DNA of 13,807 nucleotides from Euryarchaeota archaeon UBA202 (GCA_002502685.1 DAQA01000009.1:1-13807); one strand, 5' to 3'; shown: positions 5,222 to 12,473, counted from the stretch's first letter. A program made the numbers and translations. Notes: generated from the letters alone by a model not told the origin.

Positions 5222-5857
5222 ATGGTACAGGAGTTATCAAAGGAACTCATAGAGGAGATTAGAGAAAGAGTAAGGAATGGGAAGCTGAAGGTGGAAGTAT
5301 CCCGTGAAATGGGTATCCAGTACTGGATAGTGAGGAAATATACCAAGGATATTCCCACTAGGAAAATTTTTACACTCGAGGAAAAAGAAAAGATACGGGA
5401 GATGGTACGGGAAATTGGGGTAAAATCCTTTGTGGCACAGGAACTCGGAATACCCGTAATTTCTGTTTGTAAGATTACAAAGGATATGAAATTCAGGAAA
5501 GGAAATAGAACAATTGGGACACATACTTTCCGTCTCCTCAATGAGATACTGGAAAATGGCTATGCTCTATTGACTAATGGGAGTTCAGTTCGATACAGAA
5601 CACTCAAGAAACATTTCCCCCTGATCCAAAAGGCCCATGCCAAAAACATGTCCATTGCTTTTCTCCCAGATAAAAGGGAGGAAGCAGTACGATATTTCCT
5701 CCAAAACATGAAATATAATGTCATGAGCTTCCAAGAATTAAAGAGTATCACCCGGCTTTTTGGTGTCAATCTTGACAGTGGTGAAAAACGGAAAATCCTC
5801 GGAAAGCCGAAGCAGATAGATGTATCCACAACTCAGACAGATATTCTGGATTTCTAA
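5222..5857 (+). CDS. Protein with two tandem helix-turn-helix units and an unrecognised C-terminal domain
   Basis: The 211-residue product starts with two related helix-turn-helix units of about 40 residues. Unit 1 (about 5-44) contains IRERVRNGKLKVEVSREMGI then VRKYTKDIPTRK. Unit 2 (about 49-92) contains IREMVREIGVKSFVAQELGI then VCKITKDMKFRK. Both share IRE-VR--G-K--V--E-GI----V-K-TKD, so they arose by internal duplication; the type is that of resolvase/transposase-like HTH domains. Residues 98-182 form an alpha/beta region (THTFRLLNEILENGYALL, LKKHFPLIQKAHAKNMSIAF, YFLQNMKYNVMSFQEL) without a motif I can assign. No catalytic triad or nuclease signature is evident. It may be a regulator or a remnant of a mobile-element protein. 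No start-site SD is seen. Confidence 0.65.
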   Translation: MVQELSKELIEEIRERVRNGKLKVEVSREMGIQYWIVRKYTKDIPTRKIFTLEEKEKIREMVREIGVKSFVAQELGIPVISVCKITKDMKFRKGNRTIGTHTFRLLNEILENGYALLTNGSSVRYRTLKKHFPLIQKAHAKNMSIAFLPDKREEAVRYFLQNMKYNVMSFQELKSITRLFGVNLDSGEKRKILGKPKQIDVSTTQTDILDF

Positions 5858-6143
5858 CACGGATTTTTTTAAGTTTTACTGAAAGAATCAAAAAAATAAC
5901 TACCAATCTTATAGATATTCTTTGGTAAAAAACCACCGTGGTTTCCACCATTTATTCAAAAATTTTTAGGATATTTCACCTCTGTCAAATCATTCATTCC
6001 TTGGTAGAATTTTACACTCGGAACTACTGTAGCCATGCAGTGCATATAAAAAATACAATTTTTAGTCAATAGATCCCTTATTCTGATTGCTAAGGATGAA
6101 TAATTGCTAAGATTTATTAGGGAACCATAGATACTATTTTTTA
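5858..6143. other. Intergenic stretch with two adjacent hairpins
   Basis: No gene is seen. TACCAA (5901-5906) pairs with TTGGTA (5922-5927), and AAACCAC (5930-5936) pairs with GTGGTTT (5938-5944) around one base, giving two hairpins back to back 45-90 nt after the double-HTH gene. A T-rich tract follows that gene's stop. A CATATAAAAAA stretch near 6041-6051 resembles a TATA box, but nothing coding starts 25 nt later. Confidence 0.45.
6112..6119 (+). promoter_or_regulatory. TATA-like box of the ATP-cone gene
   Basis: ATTTATTA is centred about 28 nt before the ATG at 6144; no SD is present, so a leaderless or near-leaderless mRNA is likely. Confidence 0.4.
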
Positions 6144-6422
6144 ATGCGTGAGCATATGCATCAAACAGTTATCAAAAAGGATAATAGAAAAGAAGATTTT
6201 ATCAAAGAAAAAATTGTCGTTAGTGCCCTGAAAACGGGTGCCCCTGTGGATGTTGCCCGAACCATTGCAGATAAACTCCAAAAAGAAGCAAATAAAGAGA
6301 TTACTACAAGTGAAATACGCGAGAGTGTTTTACATGAATTACATAAACATAATCCAGAATGGTCAAGGCGATGGATAAGTTATGATAAAGGTGTAAAAAG
6401 ATTATATAAGCGCATGTATTAA
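6144..6422 (+). CDS. Stand-alone ATP-cone domain protein
   Basis: The 92-residue protein is essentially one ATP-cone domain. VIKKDNRKEDFIKEKIVVSA (9-28) matches the family opening (V-K-DG--E-F---KI--S). LKTGAPVDVARTIADKLQKE (29-48), ITTSEIRESVLHELHKH (53-69) and a basic tail WISYDKGVKRLYKRMY complete it. ATP-cones bind ATP or dATP and normally regulate a partner domain such as ribonucleotide reductase, NrdR or archaeal 2-phosphoglycerate kinase. Here no enzyme domain is attached and no such gene is adjacent, so it may act in trans or as a nucleotide-responsive regulator; that is inference. An in-frame ATG also occurs at codon 5. The TATA-like box favours 6144. Confidence 0.75.
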   Translation: MREHMHQTVIKKDNRKEDFIKEKIVVSALKTGAPVDVARTIADKLQKEANKEITTSEIRESVLHELHKHNPEWSRRWISYDKGVKRLYKRMY

Positions 6423-6703
6423 ATTTTTGATTGTTTCACAACCAGGATAACTTATTTTTTTCATATCTTCTTTGGGTTTACTAAACAGATTTTTTTATCA
6501 AGTGCTGTTCTTCATCCATGTTGTACTAGATTAGTTTCTATTCAGGAAAAAAAGGGGCATGGCAAAATGTTCATATTAAGATTTAAAATATTTTTTTGGG
6601 TTATTTGGCAATAATTGAATTGGTTTATGGAATGAAAAGTCATGACAGATACTCAATTTTTTAAAATCCAAACCATTAAAAATTCTTTTCCAATGACTAC
6701 TAT
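6423..6703. other. Intergenic stretch, nothing recognised
   Basis: AT-rich with several T-runs. No ORF, tRNA, C/D-box pattern or strong inverted repeat was found. The only feature is the TATA-like box near its right end. Confidence 0.5.
6675..6682 (+). promoter_or_regulatory. TATA-like box of the Hjc-like nuclease gene
   Basis: ATTAAAAA is centred about 25 nt upstream of the ATG at 6704, consistent with a leaderless mRNA. Confidence 0.4.
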
Positions 6704-7231
6704 ATGAGTGAGTTTGAACGTGAATTAAAGGGGATACTGACGGGTGATAACGATATTTTACAAAAAATTACAAAAACCTGCAGTAAGTCTGAGGTTAGTA
6801 ATTATATGACTATTTTGTCCAATCCCTTTATTGTTATTAGATCTGCAGGATCACTAGGGATTGCAGATCTTGTGGCAATTCGGGGTGATATGTCCTTTCT
6901 CATTGAGATAAAAACAAGCAAAGCAAAAGAAATCAGATTTGATCGAGCATCACGTGCTAATCAAAAACAGGCAGAAAAAATCATTAGACAGTGTGAAAAA
7001 ACAGGCACGTTGCTTCTTTATGCCCAGCGTTTAAAAGGACTGCGGGGTGATTGCTGGAGGGTTTTCAGTCTTGATATCAAGGGCCTTTCAGGTATCGCGC
7101 GTCTTATACATGATAAAGTACCCTTACTGCGCAAGACAAAAGGAGGGATATATGTTATGAATTGGGATGAGGGCATGAAACTTTCAACTTTCATCAAATA
7201 TCTTTCGATGCTGATTCGGCCCAATCTTTAA
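6704..7231 (+). CDS. hjc: Archaeal Holliday-junction-resolvase-like PD-(D/E)XK nuclease
   Basis: The 175-residue product has the Hjc pattern: an N-terminal FEREL helix (Glu5), PFIVIRSAGSLGIADLVAI with the catalytic Asp55, a beta strand SFLIEIKTSK giving Glu68-x-Lys70, and a following helix RANQKQAEKIIRQCEKTG with strand TLLLYAQRLKG. Together these form the E, D, E-x-K active site of the PD-(D/E)XK fold. Archaeal Hjc cuts four-way DNA junctions as a dimer during recombination and fork repair. The protein is longer than typical Hjc (about 120-140 residues), with an insert at about 14-38 (CSKSEVSNY) and a C-terminal extension after 115 that includes a WxVFSLDI strand. It also has GIAD where Hjc usually has GPD, so a related nuclease role is possible. 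The next gene starts 25 nt downstream and may be co-transcribed. Confidence 0.7.
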   Translation: MSEFERELKGILTGDNDILQKITKTCSKSEVSNYMTILSNPFIVIRSAGSLGIADLVAIRGDMSFLIEIKTSKAKEIRFDRASRANQKQAEKIIRQCEKTGTLLLYAQRLKGLRGDCWRVFSLDIKGLSGIARLIHDKVPLLRKTKGGIYVMNWDEGMKLSTFIKYLSMLIRPNL

Positions 7232-7256
7232 CTATATCTTTCTTATTCAGGTAGCA

Positions 7257-8477
7257 ATGAATTTACGTTTCTTGGGAGGAGGCAATGAAGTTGGAAGAGT
7301 TGGCATACTTCTTCAATCCGACAGTCAAAAAATATTAATTGATTATGGCATGACCCCTGAAAATCCCCCGAAATATCCTCAGCCGTCACCCTTTGTTGAT
7401 AATCTATTTTTATCCCATGCCCATCTTGATCATTCAGGGATGATACCCTGGATTGTAAGTACCTATGGAACAACTATCTATTCTACCCCTATTACCAGTG
7501 ATATTGCTCATATTCTCTTCAAAGACGCCCTGAAAATTGCGGATATAGAGGGGCATCTTATTCCATATACAAAGCTGGATATCGGCAAGGCTCTTAGAAA
7601 ATTCCATAAAGTGTCCTATGGAGAAACTATCGCGGTCAATGGCCTCAATTGTGTCGGTCATTCTGCCGGTCATATACCGGGTTCATTGATGTTTGAGATA
7701 AACAATCGTATTCTGGTTACTGGTGATTTTAATACCATTGACACTCACCTTCTTAAAGGCGCTAAACCAGTTAATAGCGAAATTCTTTTTCTTGAAGGCA
7801 CATATTCTGGTACTGATCATCCTGATCGAACCCAATTAGAAAAGGAATTCCTTGAAAAAATAGACGATACCCTTAAAAAAAATGGAACAGTGATTGTTCC
7901 TGCCTTTGCGGTGGGACGAGCACAAGAGCTTGCAATGATCCTCTTAGATTCAGGTTATGATGTTTGGCTTGATGGGATGGGGAAAAAAATTGGGCAAATA
8001 TTCCTTAACTATCCTGAATTTCTTGGTCATCCAACACAGTTACAAAATGCCTTGGCTCAAGTAAAAAAGGTATACTCCTCGCAAATGCGTAAGCGGGCAT
8101 TAAAGGGCGAGATCATATTGACCACAAGTGGTATGCTTGAAGGAGGCCCGGTTTTATGGTATATCAATAATGTTGCTGATGATTCTAAGTCATCTGTTAT
8201 TCTCACTGGTCATCAGGTTGAGGGCACCAATGGCCGTATGCTTTTGGATAGTCAGACCATTAATTTATTTGGTGTTTTAAAAAAGGTTGCTTGCCAAGTG
8301 AACTATTTTGATTTCTCGGCCCATGCGGGTCATTCTCAGTTGGTCCAGTTCGCAAGGGATTGCCGTGCAAATAAAGTGGTGATTTATCATTCTGATAATC
8401 CTGTTCCTCTCGCTGAGGCCATCAGTGATTTTGCTGAAGTTATTATTCCTCAAAATAATGAGGAAATTGAAATATAA
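7257..8477 (+). CDS. Beta-CASP metallo-beta-lactamase ribonuclease (aCPSF2-like)
   Basis: The 406-residue enzyme carries all motifs of the beta-CASP RNase family. They are GGGNEVGRVG (7-16); HxHxDH in SHAHLDHSG (His54, His56, Asp58, His59); SAGHIPGS (His138); TGDFN (Asp157); beta-CASP motif A LEGTYSG (Glu180); PAFAVGRAQEL (215-225); TTSGMLEGGP (289-298); motif B TGHQVEGTNGR (His319); DFSAHAGHSQL (His356); and a last His at 378. It lacks the N-terminal KH domains of aCPSF1/FttA, and its length fits the shorter archaeal aCPSF2 or RNase J-like group. Members are two-zinc endo- or 5'-exoribonucleases acting in mRNA maturation and decay. The gene starts 25 nt after the Hjc-like gene and converges on ftsZ with a 36-nt gap. 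Confidence 0.88.
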   Translation: MNLRFLGGGNEVGRVGILLQSDSQKILIDYGMTPENPPKYPQPSPFVDNLFLSHAHLDHSGMIPWIVSTYGTTIYSTPITSDIAHILFKDALKIADIEGHLIPYTKLDIGKALRKFHKVSYGETIAVNGLNCVGHSAGHIPGSLMFEINNRILVTGDFNTIDTHLLKGAKPVNSEILFLEGTYSGTDHPDRTQLEKEFLEKIDDTLKKNGTVIVPAFAVGRAQELAMILLDSGYDVWLDGMGKKIGQIFLNYPEFLGHPTQLQNALAQVKKVYSSQMRKRALKGEIILTTSGMLEGGPVLWYINNVADDSKSSVILTGHQVEGTNGRMLLDSQTINLFGVLKKVACQVNYFDFSAHAGHSQLVQFARDCRANKVVIYHSDNPVPLAEAISDFAEVIIPQNNEEIEI

Positions 8478-8513
8478 AAAAAAGATAGGGAGGAAGGGGG
8501 GAGGATTTAAAAA
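8476..8513 (-). terminator. Shared convergent 3' region; T-run terminator for ftsZ
   Basis: Read on the minus strand, the ftsZ stop is followed by a pyrimidine-rich tract and then eight T (complement of the A-run at 8476-8483). Archaeal transcription ends at such U-runs. No strong hairpin is present. No matching T-run on the plus strand was found for the RNase gene. Confidence 0.4.
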
Positions 8514-9620
8514 TTAGTGTATAAGGTCGATTCCTAACTTATTTTGTCCTCCCTCCCATTGTGGTATGCTCACCTTATCATCTCCTGGTGAGAGAATATA
8601 TGGTGAGTTGACTCCGGTCATGATTGCCATGACTCGGCATTGTCCTTGAAAGTCATTATTCACACGGGCCCCTAATATAACGTTAGCATAGGGGTCCATT
8701 TCCTGTGTCAAACCCTCGGCAACCTTGTTGGCGAATTCAAGTGTCATATCTGGGCCACCAACAATATGAAGCAGGCAACCTTTTGCTCCGGAATAATCCA
8801 CTTCTAATAAGGGATGGTGTAATGCATTGCGAACCACCTCATCAACACCGTTATTGGAGGGTCCTTCGCCCCATAGCATAGCAGCGACTTCTCCACTTGT
8901 CATTATAGTTTTGACATCAGCATAATCCAGATTTATCAATGAGGGTTGAGTAATAGCCTCAGAAATACTTTTTACAGTTTCAGCTATAAGTTGATCCATA
9001 ACTGAAAATGCTTTATCAACAGGAAGGTTTGGTACATATTCCAATAAGCGATTGTTATCCATGACAACAACAGAGTCTGATTTTTTTCTAAGGGCATCAA
9101 GTCCCATTTCTGCTTTTAATAATCTTCCCCGTTCAACACGAAAGGGAATAGAAACCATGCCTGTTACAATGGCTTGTTTTTTTCGAGCGATATCTGCCAC
9201 AGCAGGAGAAACACCGGTACCCGTTCCCCCACCCATACCCGCTGTTATAAAGACAAGATCAGGGTCACCTATAATCTCCTCGATTTCTTCCCGCGACTCA
9301 TTGGCGCATCGTTTTGCTACTTCTGGATAACCACCTGCTCCCAGTCCCCTCGTTATTTTTTTCCCAATGAGGAGTTTTTTGTCCGCGTTAATCATATCCA
9401 GGGCCTGTTTATCAGTATTAATAGCGATTGTTTCTATACCTTTTACACCCATGTTTTTTAGGCGGTTGACTGTATTGCCACCCGCTCCACCACATCCTAC
9501 AACGATGATTTTTGCTTCTCCGAATTCATCAAATTCTGTCTGACGAATATCATTTTTGCCGTATTCCATTGCATTGTCGACAAGGCCCTTTATTTGGTTT
9601 TGGCTGGTAGTTGTTATCAT
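8514..9620 (-). CDS. ftsZ: Cell-division GTPase FtsZ (FtsZ2-like)
   Basis: The 368-residue protein has the complete FtsZ core: nucleotide-binding VGCGGAGGNTVNRL (41-54), AINTDKQAL (66-74), the tubulin signature GGGTGTG (130-136), IPFRVERGR (158-166), DNNRLLEYVPNLPVDKAFSV (188-207), and the T7-loop NLDYADV (230-236) with Asp232 and Asp235 that complete the GTPase site across subunits. The C-terminal domain ends in a short linker and a conserved-looking tail, NKLGIDLIH, the kind of tail that binds SepF in archaea. The protein polymerises at mid-cell to form the division ring. The N-terminal extension with an acidic DEFGEAK start resembles haloarchaeal FtsZ2, as does the upstream RHH gene 22 nt away. 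An SD-like AGGGGATGGG lies just before the ATG. Confidence 0.95.
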   Translation of the reverse strand: MITTTSQNQIKGLVDNAMEYGKNDIRQTEFDEFGEAKIIVVGCGGAGGNTVNRLKNMGVKGIETIAINTDKQALDMINADKKLLIGKKITRGLGAGGYPEVAKRCANESREEIEEIIGDPDLVFITAGMGGGTGTGVSPAVADIARKKQAIVTGMVSIPFRVERGRLLKAEMGLDALRKKSDSVVVMDNNRLLEYVPNLPVDKAFSVMDQLIAETVKSISEAITQPSLINLDYADVKTIMTSGEVAAMLWGEGPSNNGVDEVVRNALHHPLLEVDYSGAKGCLLHIVGGPDMTLEFANKVAEGLTQEMDPYANVILGARVNNDFQGQCRVMAIMTGVNSPYILSPGDDKVSIPQWEGGQNKLGIDLIH

Positions 9621-9642
9621 TTTTTTCCCATCCCCTTTTTTT

Positions 9643-9882
9643 TTATTTTGAGTTATATTCTTTTTCTACAAACTCCTCGAATTTATGGCTTTCATTTAAT
9701 TTATTGATTTTTTCTAGATTCTTCATTACGTTGTCTCCTTCGTCTGAAAGTAGTCTCCATATTGCTCTTCTTATGACATCTGAGCGAGAGGAGGACTCTC
9801 CCGCCTGGATGAACATGTCAATTGCATTGATTATTTTCACTGGGAGTCTGACGGTAATCCGTTTGTTTTGTTTGCTTGCCAT
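9643..9882 (-). CDS. cdrS: Ribbon-helix-helix regulator in operon with ftsZ (CdrS-like)
   Basis: From the ATG at 9882 the product is 79 residues: a basic start, the beta-strand KRITVRLPVKIINAIDMFI, and the helices ESSSRSDVIRRAIWRLL, the MetJ/Arc/CopG ribbon-helix-helix fold. A charged tail of about 30 residues follows. RHH proteins bind DNA as dimers through the paired strand. Its place 22 nt upstream of ftsZ matches CdrS, shown in haloarchaea to be co-transcribed with ftsZ2 and to control division; the name rests on that context plus fold. The frame is open upstream to a TTG at 9987, but the RHH domain begins right after the 9882 ATG, and an AGAGGGA SD-like site precedes it. A palindrome at the predicted transcription start suggests autoregulation. 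Confidence 0.75.
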   Translation of the reverse strand: MASKQNKRITVRLPVKIINAIDMFIQAGESSSRSDVIRRAIWRLLSDEGDNVMKNLEKINKLNESHKFEEFVEKEYNSK

Positions 9883-9987
9883 TCTATTCCCTCTGTTGAC
9901 AGACAGCACCTCTTGGGTGACCACTTGATGCCATCCGTCTTGCTTACGGTGCAAGAAAGATGACATATGATGCCAATTGTCTGACAA
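9883..9987 (-). promoter_or_regulatory. 5' leader (about 100 nt) of the cdrS-ftsZ transcript
   Basis: If transcription starts near 9984, as the TATA-like box implies, the mRNA has a leader of about 100 nt, long for this window. On the minus strand it contains hairpin CTTGC-N7-GCAAG, hairpin CACC-N5-GGTG and the repeated octamer TGGCATCA. The leader also happens to be an open frame with the RHH gene (TTG at 9987 or an internal ATG), so an N-terminal extension cannot be excluded. Confidence 0.4.
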
Positions 9988-9988
9988 T
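9976..9988. promoter_or_regulatory. Palindrome ATTGTC-T-GACAAT, candidate CdrS operator
   Basis: Perfect 6-bp arms around one base overlap the predicted transcription start of the cdrS-ftsZ operon, which would let a bound dimer block initiation. Palindromic sites of this size suit RHH dimers. Partly related TGACAGACA and CGTCAGATAAT sequences lie at about 9897-9905 and 10039-10049. Confidence 0.45.
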
Positions 9989-10006
9989 AGTAGTATGTCT
10001 TAGTAG

Positions 10007-10014
10007 TATAAATA
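10007..10014 (-). promoter_or_regulatory. TATA-like box of the cdrS-ftsZ operon
   Basis: Minus-strand TATTTATA, centred about 10010, predicts transcription start near 9984. It lies between the divergently transcribed cdrS and UbiA genes, so the two promoters share about 80 bp. Confidence 0.5.
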
Positions 10015-10068
10015 AGTGTCGTTATTTTTTCTGAGAGTCGTCAGATAATAAGAAAATATCATATATCC

Positions 10069-11094
10069 TTGGTTATTTCCCCTTATGTGGCTAATAAGAT
10101 TGTTGAATATGCAAAGCTTCTTCGCCTCCCCGGCCTAGGAGGTTTAGCTATACCTCCTGTTTTTGGTGCTCTTTCTGTAGGCATGTATGATCTAGATTCC
10201 TTGGTCATTCTTTTTGTTATAGGAGCTTTATCAGCAATTTATGGCTTTGTTCTTAATGATTATGCTGATGTTAAGTTAGATTCCCTTATTCCAGAATTGA
10301 AGGATAAACCCTTGGTGAAAGGGGCAATAGCACGTAAGGATGCTGTTGCTGTATGTGTTTTTTCCATGATTCTGGCCTTTTTTTTCACTTTTCTTTTGTG
10401 GAAAGGCGAGACTCTTACCAATCATCGATTAGCCGCGCTGGGATGCCTTGTTGTTGCCGGTCTCTTGGGTAGTGTTTATAATTTGTATGGCAAAAAAATC
10501 ATTGCCTCTGATTTTTTGGTTTCCACATCCATGTCCCTTGTTTTTCTTTTTGGTGCTTTGTCATTTTCTGATGATATTGGTATTTTGTCTTGGGCGATAT
10601 TTTTTCTTACTTTTAACCAAACTTTGCATATGAATGCAGTGGAAGGTGGATTAAAGGATGCGGATCATGATTATCTAATGGGTGTAACCAATATCGCCCT
10701 TCGGTGGGGAGTGAAAGTTGAGGATTCTAAGATTTTTATTCCCTTCCTTTTTAAAGCATTAGGTATGGGAATCCGTCTTTTTTCAGTTTTTTTAGTGTTT
10801 CTCCCTTTCCTTTTGGGTATGGATTATTATCTTTGGCAGATACCTCTTTTGGTGGCTCTTCTTTCAGGAGTTCTTTTTATTGAGATACGGTTTCTTTACC
10901 TGAGTTTTTTCCATCGAACTCAAATTCGGAAATTAATTGCAGCAACTAATTTTCTTCGTTATATGGTGGTCCCCATTATCCTCATTGGCTCTATTGGGAT
11001 TATTAGAGGCGTCATCCTGGTCTTTCTTCCCATTGTATGGTATATTGTTTTTACTCCTCTCCTAAGCATTCGGCTTTTTCAACCGGAGATGTAA
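10069..11094 (+). CDS. UbiA-family membrane prenyltransferase
   Basis: The 341-residue protein is strongly hydrophobic with about 8-9 transmembrane segments. It carries both Asp-rich motifs of UbiA enzymes. The first is NDYADVKLD (63-71, pattern NDxxDxxxD), followed by KDKPLVKGAI (78-87). The second is GGLKDADHDYLMG (193-205). These bind magnesium and the diphosphate of a prenyl donor. The enzyme transfers a polyprenyl or geranylgeranyl group to an acceptor in the membrane. Archaeal members make ether lipids (DGGGP synthase), quinones or hemes; this one is longer than typical DGGGP synthase, and its FAD-oxidoreductase partner suggests another isoprenoid product. The start is a TTG at 10069; a GTG at 10087, about 26 nt after an AT-rich TATA-like stretch, is a good alternative. 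The next gene starts 2 nt after the stop. Confidence 0.82.
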   Translation: MVISPYVANKIVEYAKLLRLPGLGGLAIPPVFGALSVGMYDLDSLVILFVIGALSAIYGFVLNDYADVKLDSLIPELKDKPLVKGAIARKDAVAVCVFSMILAFFFTFLLWKGETLTNHRLAALGCLVVAGLLGSVYNLYGKKIIASDFLVSTSMSLVFLFGALSFSDDIGILSWAIFFLTFNQTLHMNAVEGGLKDADHDYLMGVTNIALRWGVKVEDSKIFIPFLFKALGMGIRLFSVFLVFLPFLLGMDYYLWQIPLLVALLSGVLFIEIRFLYLSFFHRTQIRKLIAATNFLRYMVVPIILIGSIGIIRGVILVFLPIVWYIVFTPLLSIRLFQPEM

Positions 11095-11096
11095 CG

Positions 11097-12473
11097 ATGA
11101 AGATTTGTGTTATTGGCGCAGGTTTCGGTGGTCTTGCTGTGTCTACACTTGTTTCAGATGCTGGACATGAAACCCATGTGTTTGAAAAAGAATCTATGGT
11201 GGGTGGCCGTGGTTTGACGCTTAATATGGATATGGATCTTTCTGGCTATAAGTCTCTCTTGAAACAATTTCATATGTGGGTTCCTTTTGCAGAGCCTTCA
11301 TTGGAGGAGATCTATGAGGGTTTGGGTAAAGGGTATTCAATTGATTTAGGTTTTCATCTGATGGGTGGAGGGAAAAATGCTGCCCCTGCCCGTGTGTTGT
11401 CATCTCAGGGAATACACTTGGATTTGGTGGGGTCACGATTAGGGTATATAGGGGAAAAGGTTTCGTATCCTTTTCTTTCAGCAACTGATAAAATAAAAAT
11501 CGTCCCTCGGATTTTCCAGCTTCTTTTTTCCCGGAAATCAACCATATCCTCACTAAAGGATGTGTCAATGGCAAAGACAATCCAGAAATATGGCAAAGGA
11601 AAACTGACTTTAACTCTTGAGTTGTTTCCTCGTTTGATTACAACGGTAAATGATTTGAACCGGATTTCTACAGGAGATACTTTTTTTGCGCAACGGGAGC
11701 TTATGGGATCTTCCCCGGTGTCTTACCCCTTGGGAGGGATTGGATCGATAGGGAAACAGTTGGCTTGGTGTACAGAGAAAAATGGGGGTGTTATTCATCA
11801 TAAGGAGGTTGATAATGTGATTGTGGAGAATGGGATTGCCCGGGGAATCCAGGTTGGGGGGGAAGAGGAATATTTTGATGTCATTATCTCTAATCTACCA
11901 GTTCAGGATTTTTTTTCCCTTGTGCCCCCTGAAGAGTTTCCTGGTTTAAGGGATTTAAAGAAACTCCCGGGAACCGGAAGTCTATGTGCCTATTATGCTT
12001 TGACCGATATTCCCCGTCATTTATTAGGGAAATCTTTTATGTTTATTGAAAGAGATTTAGATGTGGATGGCAGTGATGCAGCAGGAATTATCGATTTTAA
12101 GATGGCGTGTCCCCAGGTGGGTACATCGCCCCCAGGAAAATTTTTGGTTCAATCCTATGTGATTTGTGGTCCCGATGAGGCAAAGAGAAAAAAGAAAATG
12201 GACATATTGCGTCCAGTTCTTGATAAATATCTTAATCGGCTTGTCCCGGGATATCGGAAGAATATGGATTGGTGTTTTTATCCGTCTGTTTGGCAACTTG
12301 ATGGTGTGGCAAAAACCATAGATATTCACAAGCCATCGTGTGTTACCCCTATAAAAAATCTTTATTTTGTGGGTGATTGTATTGAATCTGCTGGTGTAGG
12401 AGTTAATTGTGCGGTAGATTCAGCCATTCGTCTTGTTGATATTTTAAAAGTATCTCATGGTGTCAAACATTAA
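11097..12473 (+). CDS. Phytoene-desaturase-like (CrtI-type) FAD-dependent oxidoreductase
   Basis: The 458-residue protein starts with a dinucleotide-binding motif, VIGAGFGGLAVSTL (5-18). Then comes the FAD ribose-binding Glu in HVFEKESMVGGRG (Glu30, GGR 36-38), and at the C-terminus LYFVGDCIESAGVGVNCAVDSA, the second FAD motif of the amine-oxidase/CrtI superfamily. Such enzymes desaturate, isomerise or saturate isoprenoid chains or related lipids. The ATG at 11097 is preceded by a GGAGATG SD and lies 2 nt after the UbiA stop, so the two are co-translated and probably act on the same isoprenoid. A 20-codon upstream extension from 11037 is rejected because it precedes the Rossmann start. The 3' end overlaps the convergent riboflavin kinase gene by 11 nt. 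The substrate is not predictable from sequence. Confidence 0.8.
   Translation: MKICVIGAGFGGLAVSTLVSDAGHETHVFEKESMVGGRGLTLNMDMDLSGYKSLLKQFHMWVPFAEPSLEEIYEGLGKGYSIDLGFHLMGGGKNAAPARVLSSQGIHLDLVGSRLGYIGEKVSYPFLSATDKIKIVPRIFQLLFSRKSTISSLKDVSMAKTIQKYGKGKLTLTLELFPRLITTVNDLNRISTGDTFFAQRELMGSSPVSYPLGGIGSIGKQLAWCTEKNGGVIHHKEVDNVIVENGIARGIQVGGEEEYFDVIISNLPVQDFFSLVPPEEFPGLRDLKKLPGTGSLCAYYALTDIPRHLLGKSFMFIERDLDVDGSDAAGIIDFKMACPQVGTSPPGKFLVQSYVICGPDEAKRKKKMDILRPVLDKYLNRLVPGYRKNMDWCFYPSVWQLDGVAKTIDIHKPSCVTPIKNLYFVGDCIESAGVGVNCAVDSAIRLVDILKVSHGVKH

Noticed and set aside
5182..5951. Four minus-strand ORFs opposite the double-HTH gene
   Set aside because: The sense frame has a clear internal duplication and promoter; the antisense products show no family features.
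11037..11096. Earlier start for the FAD oxidoreductase at 11037
   Set aside because: The added 20 codons lie within the UbiA gene, precede the Rossmann start, and have no SD, whereas the 11097 ATG has GGAGATG.
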